DNA from: Moniliella sp. 'wahieum'
Lineage: Eukaryota > Basidiomycota > Moniliellomycetes > Moniliellales > Moniliellaceae
NCBI GenBank assembly: GCA_003971905.1
Contig: RSEE01000136.1
Coordinates: forward strand, 79,501-143,500
Direction: 5' to 3'
Length of the DNA stretch: 64,000 bases
The notes beneath the pieces are model-generated. The model saw nothing but the letters and a program-made list of their open reading frames with translations, made no database searches and had not been told where the DNA came from. This document shows positions 57,657 to 64,000 of this stretch, piece after piece. The translations under genes were made by a program, and so were the position numbers. The first letter of the stretch is position 1. Each line of letters opens with the position of its first letter.

Positions 57657-57721
57657 GTTGAGCCTGGTGTTGAGCCTGATGTTGAGCCTGGTGTTGAGCC
57701 TGGTGTTGAGCCTGGTGTTGA
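57657..57721. repeat. 12-nt minisatellite (GTTGAGCCTGGT)
   Basis: Five to six copies with a G/A alternation at one site. A frame through it reads Val-Glu-Pro-Gly/Asp, so it could be a C-terminal coding repeat if the phosphatase frame is wrong at its end, but I place it downstream of the stop. Confidence 0.9.
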
Positions 57722-58880
57722 GATCCCTTCCTTTTCATCCCTTTCCTTTCGCCTTTCGGTCTTTCCGTCCTTCCTCCATTCTCTAATCCATCTTGAGCAT
57801 ATGCCCCACGTGACACGGGACACAGGACAAAGGTACCCCCTACCCGTGCCAGGCATAGCGCTCCTCCGTTCCCGTAGTCCTAGTGCTTTGCTTTCCCTGT
57901 TCTCTACCTCCTTACCGGTTACCTCCCTCCTGCGTTCACTCGTTCCTGTACGTCTTCTCTTGCACTGGTGCCGTGTGGCATGTGGAACGAGAGAGTGGAG
58001 GTCGTGAGTAAGGCTGAGTACTAAGTACTGAGCGCATTGAGTCCCGAGAGTATAACTGAGTTTCAGTACCTGAGGACGAGGTGTGCCTCGAATGCCTACA
58101 GTAGACTCTTCCGTATCAATTTCCTGGTTGGGGTCGCTGCTTGCTACTCAGAGGTGCTCAGGACTCCGTGTTTACTCTGAGTTGACCAAGTTGAGCACCT
58201 TGGGTTCAGTAGTAGAAGCGTTGAAGCTTGAAGAGCTTGAAGGAGCCGCTCCGGTCAAGCGAGGTTCTTCCCAAGGTATCAGGTAGCTGGTAACTGGGAA
58301 CGGTAACCGGTACCGATGCTTGCGGGGATGATGTCATGCGAGGGGAGTAGCTAGTAGGGAAGAGCAGGATGGGTGATTCTGCAGTTAGAGGGTGGTTACT
58401 ATTATGGTTTTAGAGACTTGTGACAATGTGTGCTGTGACATGTGACGTGTGACAGAGTGGGTGCCCAAAGTCCCAGATGGCCACGCACGGGGCGGCACAA
58501 GCCCAGCAGCCCAGCGGTTGTGCCCTCGGTCGCGTGGGGGGGTTGTTGGAGGGGAGCTTGGAGTGGGTTTGAAATGCAATCAATCGCACACGAAGCACCA
58601 AGAGGGCAGTGCAGCGACAAACGACCAGCTACCCATCCCGAACCAGTGTACATGGACACGGACACCACACTAGCACCCAGGACTATACTCGCACTCGGTA
58701 CATTCGGTTGCTTCCATCCCAATCCCATGCACCATGTCCTTTCTCGATCGACGCGCTGCTCTCGGAGGCGCCACGCCATGCCCCCGGCGCCACGCTGCTC
58801 CGCTTGCCTAAACCGTAAACGGCTCAGCGTGCCCAGCGTCCAGCCGCCCAGCACTGCCCACCGTCGTTGGTCCAACGCGC

Positions 58881-58943
58881 CTAGTCACTAGACACTAGTC
58901 ACTATAGTCGCCCAGCGCCCACCTCCCAGTGCCCATCGCCCTT
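58881..58943. repeat. 7-nt period array, nine units, two unit families in one register
   Basis: CTAGTCA, CTAGACA, CTAGTCA, CTATAGT, CGCCCAG, CGCCCAC, CTCCCAG, TGCCCAT, CGCCCTT. The register is kept while the unit switches from CTAGTCA-like to CGCCCAG-like. Confidence 0.85.
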
Positions 58944-59482
58944 AGCAAAGCGCTCATCGATCATCATCGATCATCGCTCAGCGCTCATCCCAGACGGGCG
59001 GGAGAATTGCCAAGGCATAACCCCCACGGCTTCCCCCTTCCAAAGTGGCCAACCCTTGCTAACCGGGGGCTTCCTCTCTTGCCGAGTTTGGCTTGGTTCA
59101 GCGCTTACCTATAGAGTGCCAAGCCGCCTGCACCGCACTCGGCTGCACTGCCCGCTGCCCCCTCCAGCTCCGCTTCCACCCGGTCGATGCACCGCGTGTC
59201 CGCGAGCCCGAACGGGGCCCAAGGTAAGCTAGAGTAGTAGGAGTGATGGTGACACGTGAAAAAAAAAACAAGAACTCTGGCGTCAGTACGTCACCGTACC
59301 TCTCCGTAACTCCGTAGTACTCATTCCAGTACCCTCAGTCGGGGGTTCCCGCCATCTGTACGATAGCCTAGAGCGGATCGACGGCGGTCAGGGCCCAGGC
59401 CTGGCTCCGCCAGTCGTGGAGACTTCTCTAGAATGCTGAGCACGGCTGAGCCTCAGCCGCGCTCAACCCCGTGCCGGCCACG

Positions 59483-59560
59483 ATGGATCATGGAGATGAT
59501 CCGCTACAAATCACGACGCCCCCCAGCTGGATGGCAGCCGAGGCGGCGGCCATCGTGTTG
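59483..59560 (+). CDS. Candidate first exon of an unidentified gene
   Basis: ATG opens 26 codons (MDHGDDPLQITTPPSWMAAE...) ending exactly at a GTGAGT donor at 59561. The composition is protein-like, but I could not find a matching downstream exon; it may belong to the Pro/Ser-rich gene starting near 60466 or be chance. Confidence 0.25.
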
Positions 59561-60465
59561 GTGAGTACAATGTGGTGCGCGAGCAGGCAGCATGTAAGAG
59601 AATCATACAAACCCACCGATCCCAACGCCTCCCTGCTCCGGCACTGGCCTGCGGCCTTACTCGTAACTGCTGGGGACCGGAGACCGGTGACTGGTGACTG
59701 GTGACGTGCGGGCTGTGGCCAGGTGCCCCACACGTGCTGCGTTCATTCATTCTGCACCTGATCGATGATCGATGATCGGTGGTTACGTTACGGATGGCTG
59801 ATCGTCATGCATCCCAGATCCACCTAGGAAACGGCGTTCGCCGATCGCTCGCTGGTGCGCTGCCCCCGCGCGCCGCCGCCTGGGACCACTGCCGCCACGC
59901 CGCGCCCGCCCCCGCCACTGGCCACTGCTCTGACGCCAGCCACGCGCCCGCCCGGCACACCGCCCTGGCGCCCGACGCGTGCGGCCGCTGTGCAACGTGC
60001 GCAGAACCTCCCAGCAGCCATGGCACTCAGCTCGAGCAGCCCACTGCGCCGGCGCCCCGCCCGCACCGCACACCGCAGCACACTGCACCACACCCGCCGT
60101 TGCTCCGAACGCACAGCAACGCTCCCGCACTGCCGCACACGCACACACACTGCATGCATCTGCAGTGCATCATGCATCACCCCTCAGGAGGCCAAGAGCG
60201 CAGCACACGCACCGCGCCAGTGTGCGCATACGCTACATGCTGGCTGCTTGGCGCCCGCCGCCTGCCTCCGCTCTCCGCCGCTCGCTTCTTGGACGCTCCT
60301 CCTCTCCTCTCCTCTCCTCTCCCCTCCGCCCCCTCCCACCGCCACCGCCTCGCCGTTGCGCCGCGCCCCTCCCGCCCCCACGCCCCTCCTCGCCCCCGCC
60401 GTCGCCCGTGTGGGGCACCCCGCGACGCTGTTCGAGTCCTGGCTGCGACGCTCGACGGTGCTCCG
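59561..60465. other. Region upstream of the Pro/Ser-rich gene
   Basis: No certain gene. Long open frames exist on both strands because of high GC and CAC/CCG bias; none shows a family motif. Contains the 59675-59709 array, a GATCGATGATC run (59759-59777) and a CTCTCCTCT run (60298-60325). Confidence 0.4.
59675..59709. repeat. 7-nt period array, GACTGGT type
   Basis: GACCGGA, GACCGGT, GACTGGT, GACTGGT, GACGTGC in register, with stepwise single-base changes. Confidence 0.92.
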
Positions 60466-63400
60466 ATGAAGGCCTTCCGTCGCCTGCGCTCCGCCCGCGC
60501 CGAGCGCGACGCTGGGCAGCCACAACCCCAAACCCAAATCCAACCCCAACCGCCGGCCCCGCCGCTCCCTCGCCCCTCTTCACCCTGCCCCGCTCCCCCC
60601 CCCCCCTTGCCCGCCTCGTCCCCGCGTCGCTCGGCCTCGCGCGCAGCCCCGCCTTCGGCCTACCCCTTCCCGTCCAACACGCACCAGCAGCCGCCATCGC
60701 CGTCGGCTGCCAGGCATCGCCAGCAGCCGTCCACCTTCTCCCGCCTCTCCCGCTCCCCCACCCCCGACTTGCTGTCCGGCATGTCGCCAGCGCCGCCGCT
60801 GTCGCCGCCACGCCGTCTCACTCGGACCTGCTCAGTACCGCCGCCACCCCTCGGTCGTCACCCAGGCACGCCCCCATCGCCACCGCCTCCACCTCCGCCT
60901 CCGCCTCTGCCTCTGCCTCTGCCTCCGCCTCCTCCACCCTCAGCCGCGCGCGTGGCGTCTTTTCCCGCGCTGCCGCTCGCATCAAGCAGCAGCCAGGCGT
61001 ACCCCCTCCTCTTTCTGACAGCCGCGTGTCGCTCTCCATCGACGATCACAGCACCAGCTTCAGCCACGACGCCAGTACCAGCCTAAGCTACACACACCAT
61101 GGCCCCAATCTCAGTGGTGGCGACACGCATGCTCCTACCCCTGCGCCTACCCACATGTCACCCCCATTTCCTCCCAGGGTTATGGGACCCAGGTCAGTCC
61201 CTTGTCGACCCCGACCACTCCTTCCACGGGCCTCACCGCACCTGCCGTTGCCCAACCTGCCGCCGCTCAGTCCAGGTCCTCTCTCGCCCCGCCCCGCCTC
61301 CCTTGGCTGCACCGCGGTAGCTCGAGCAATGGCCACAGTTCCACCTCCCTTCTCTCTCTCTCCGACCCATTTTCCCACTCTACCGCTTCGGTCTCGGCTC
61401 CTCCTTCGCCAGCAGCTGACGACCCAATCTCCATCTCCTCCTCCTCTTGGTCCGAGTCACCCACGGCCGCCGCTCCTGCCCTTGGCCCTCCGACCCTGAG
61501 AGCACCATCCTCCACCGAGCCGCCTAAAAATCCCGTTGGCGTAGATTCCGTACCAGTTCCTTCAACTTGCTCAAGAAACACGAACGATTGCCTCTTGCGT
61601 CCCCTGTTGCACCTGAGGAACCCGAGGCACAACCCACCTGCCCAGCTCCTCAGTTTCCACCACCTATTCCCAGTCTCCCGTCGAGGGCGTCATGTTCGAC
61701 TTGCCTCGCCCGCTCCCATTGGCACGGCGCGCAGACACGCCCTCCTCGCCTCGAACCACATCGCCCACCCAGTCCTTCCATTCCTGCTCGGCAGATCAAC
61801 TGCCAATGGAAGATGACCAAGCCCACACACCACAGCAGGCACGCCAGCCACCTGCTTACCCCCGCTGTCTTTCGACATGGCTTCCGATCGTCCTACTTAC
61901 CTCTCCGTCGCAGCACCTTTGGATGGCTTGGATCTTACCCCCGGCCAAGTTGTCGATCGAAACGGCAAGGTGGTCGCAGCAGTGCGTAAAATTCTCCCCC
62001 TCCCCCCCCCCTCCCCCTACCCCCGCACGCGTACACGTACGCGTCGTACCCTACTCTTGGTCGCGCATGAGTGTTGGGAGTTGCCACTAACAGGTTTTCT
62101 CTCTTTTTTTAATTCTTGCCGGGTTAGCCTCCTGCCGCTCGGGAGAATTCATCTGTTCCGTCATCGCAACATGACGAACGCACGCCGCTTGGCTCTCTCT
62201 GCGCTCTCATCGACCCAGTAAAAGAGTCGGTCGACGCAAACGTCCATTCGGAGAACGTTTCGAAGCCCCGCTCACCTCGTTCCCCTCGCTCTTTGCCTTC
62301 CCCATCCCCGATTTCCTATCGGGTGCCCTCAATTTTGAGCCCGACCTTGCAGTGGATACGCCGGTTGTCACCTCCACTCATCTGCCACCCATCGACCCAC
62401 ATCTCGGTCAAGACCAAGCGGATCAAGTCCGGTGGCGAACCGATCCAGGGAAGGTTTGCAAAGCACCACCACCAAAGATGCCCTTCCATGGGGACAACAT
62501 GCTGCACTGGACTCTATAGCGCCCCCTTCTCCTAGGTCGTCCTCTCCTCCCTCAACGAGACCCGCATCCGTCGTGGCGCCAGTCGCCGTTCGTCCGGCCG
62601 CGTCGGCTCGTGCTGCCAAGCCAGGTTTGACGTCAACCCAATCCGAACCAAGTGGCTTGCTTCTCGCTCCCAATCGGATGGCTCGCTCCCGTCCCCCATC
62701 CAGGATTCCCTGTCGCCCACCGGGCGGCGATCCTCGGGAGCAGCGCCTCCCCGTGCTAGTTCCCCTGGATTCAAGAACCAACGGCGCTCTTCCGGGTTCG
62801 CTTCTGGAGCATTTAAGCGGGCCAGGTCCCCAGGTCCAGTTGCTGACTGGACCATGAACGAGGGGCCAGCCCGGCGCCTCTCAGTCAATCTAGGCCCCCT
62901 GATGTACTCAGTCTCCTCGACTCGGGGGCCAAACGGGCACTTTATAACTGTACACTGTTCAAAGTACAGCCTCGGGTGGCCGTGGCGCTTCGGGACGCAA
63001 TGCTCGCCGCAGAGACCCTGCTGTGGCTACGAGCCGCGGTAGCATGGTCGCACTTGAATCCAGTGGTTCATCAGGCACGCCAAACCACCCAACCTTGGCC
63101 CGCAGTGTCATGGCTGCCGTTGTCTCTCCCAACGGTGGCCTGAGCAGCCACATGCGTGCTTTGATGATGACGGCCACCTCTGCTGTAGACAAGGGTCTGG
63201 TTATCGAACTTCCGTTCCCACGCAGCATGAGCTTGACCTCCAAGGCATCGGTACACGAAAGTGCGTATGCGCCTCTCGAAACCTGCGCGCCGCTCTGGGT
63301 CGCTCCATCATCCTAGGCCGCCTTTTCACCACCAACCCCATCACTGGCACTGGCATCCCGCTGCCGCGCCACCAGGCTCAGAGATTGCCTCGCTTCAGAT

Positions 63401-64000
63401 CCGGTATGGCCGCGACCTCGTTCCTCCGCTGTCGTTCACCTTGCTGCCAAATCGGCTCCGGGCGCTCGGCCGAAGCGTTGGCTTCCCTGCTATGGTCGCG
63501 GTTGATTCCCAAGGGCCAGCAGGGCCGGCGCATGGCTTGGCTCGTTGGGTGGCCCGGCCTTCGTTTGCGGAACGGTGTCAAGTGTGGACCTCCTCTTCCG
63601 ACGGAAGGGATGCCGCGCCGCATGCCATCATGACTGCACCCACTCACTCGCACATGCACACTACCGTACCCGTACCCTCACCCACAACCGCTTCGCTTTA
63701 GCCCGCGGATCAATGCACTGGTTGCACCCCTCGGCCCGACTGGCCACGAGGGCACCCCCTTCGGCGGGTCCGGCTCAGCCGGGGCGCCAACGTAGAAGTT
63801 CAACGGTCATGCCCGGCCGTGCACTTTCCACCACGCCCACTCCGTCCGACTCGCCCTTCCGCCGTCGCCGGATCAGCCAAGCTGCCCCCCATCGAGCAAC
63901 CGCATGTTTAGTGCCGACCGACGTGACAAGCGTGCCTCGTCCGCCTCTCTCCTTTCCAGTGTCGCAGCGGGCAGTGGTCCTCATTCGCATCGTGATGCCG
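60466..64000 (+). CDS. Unrecognised Pro/Ser-rich protein, 3' end beyond the window
   Basis: MKAFRRLRSARAERDAGQ opens a basic N-terminus followed by hundreds of Pro/Ser/Ala residues. I recognise no domain. Islands with balanced composition suggest true coding: LDGLDLTPGQVVDRNGKVV (about 61915-61978), an intron 61982-62127 (GTGCGT donor, CTAAC branch at about 62087, T-rich tract, TAG acceptor), PPAARENSSVPSSQ, then in another frame the NLS-like GRRKRPFGERFEAP and SFPSLFAFPIPDFLSGALNFEPDL (about 62228-62345), and further on TLARSVMAAVVSPNGGLSSHM and MSLTSKASVHESAY (about 63090-63265). Frame changes are frequent, so exon structure cannot be settled. The composition is that of a disordered signalling or transcription-related protein, but that is a guess. 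Confidence 0.4.

Larger units (their letters stand above)
57608..59482. other. Gene-poor spacer, 1.9 kb
   Basis: No gene recognised. It starts with a 12-nt minisatellite (57657-57721) just after the phosphatase stop. Other elements: GTAC/TACTGAG heptamers at about 58016-58040, AAGCTTGAAG at 58219-58240, TGTGACG heptamers at 58434-58454 and the array at 58881-58943. Confidence 0.5.

Overview
The window looks like nuclear DNA of a GC-rich filamentous or yeast-like fungus, probably a basidiomycete. The strongest sign is a homoisocitrate dehydrogenase (alpha-aminoadipate lysine pathway, which is fungal). Supporting signs are a LIM-C1-RhoGAP of the Rga type, a Dap1/PGRMC-like haem protein, a fungal NAPE-PLD relative, a GPR1/FUN34/YaaH acetate transporter and a secreted tannase. 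Introns are short (54-152 bp), with GTACGT/GTGAGT/GTGCGT donors, CTAAC/CTGAC-like branch sites and YAG acceptors. No bacterial, viral or plasmid gene is visible. Assignment below the kingdom is inference.

Layout. Left part: NAPE-hydrolysing phospholipase D (1436-3823, +); a Vps54/GARP subunit with a very long repetitive tail (4045-10222, -); a vacuolar PQ-loop amino-acid transporter (11143-13304, +); mitochondrial Mn-superoxide dismutase (14138-14892, +); an intron-containing tRNA-Arg (15140-15220, -); Dap1-like protein (15549-16108, +); complex I 49-kDa subunit (16675-18198, -). Middle: an unrecognised protein (about 21295-23257, -), a long gene-poor stretch, LIM-C1-RhoGAP (27515-30852, +), a hormone-sensitive-lipase-like hydrolase (32828-35893, -), half of a cystinosin-like transporter (about 36387-37139, +), mitochondrial ribosomal protein uL11m (37361-37902, -) and homoisocitrate dehydrogenase (38178-39282, +). 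Right: tannase/feruloyl esterase (42271-45120, +), acetate transporter (47424-48599, +), tyrosine phosphatase (50659-51636, +), glutaryl-CoA dehydrogenase (52857-54318, +), a membrane-anchored histidine acid phosphatase (55240-57607, +), and a Pro/Ser-rich unknown gene running off the right edge (60466 onward, +).

The genes are mostly ordinary housekeeping loci with no obvious shared pathway. Mitochondrial functions (SOD2, NDUFS2, uL11m, GCDH, Lys12) and vacuole/endosome functions (Vps54, PQ-loop, cystinosin) recur, but I see no operon-like or cluster logic.

Two window-wide properties stand out. First, intergenic DNA is full of short tandem arrays with a 7-nucleotide period whose unit sequence differs from array to array (AAGCTTG, GATCATC, CACTAGT, GTACGGA, GCGTTAC, TGGGCCT, GACTGGT and others), often with copy-to-copy drift and often containing a 6-bp palindrome plus one base. 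I regard this as the most interesting signal here. Second, many conserved genes are interrupted by single-base losses, usually in short homopolymers and sometimes inside catalytic motifs, while the complex I gene is intact over 507 codons. That pattern suggests unpolished long-read assembly rather than true pseudogenes, so gene spans below are given across frame breaks.
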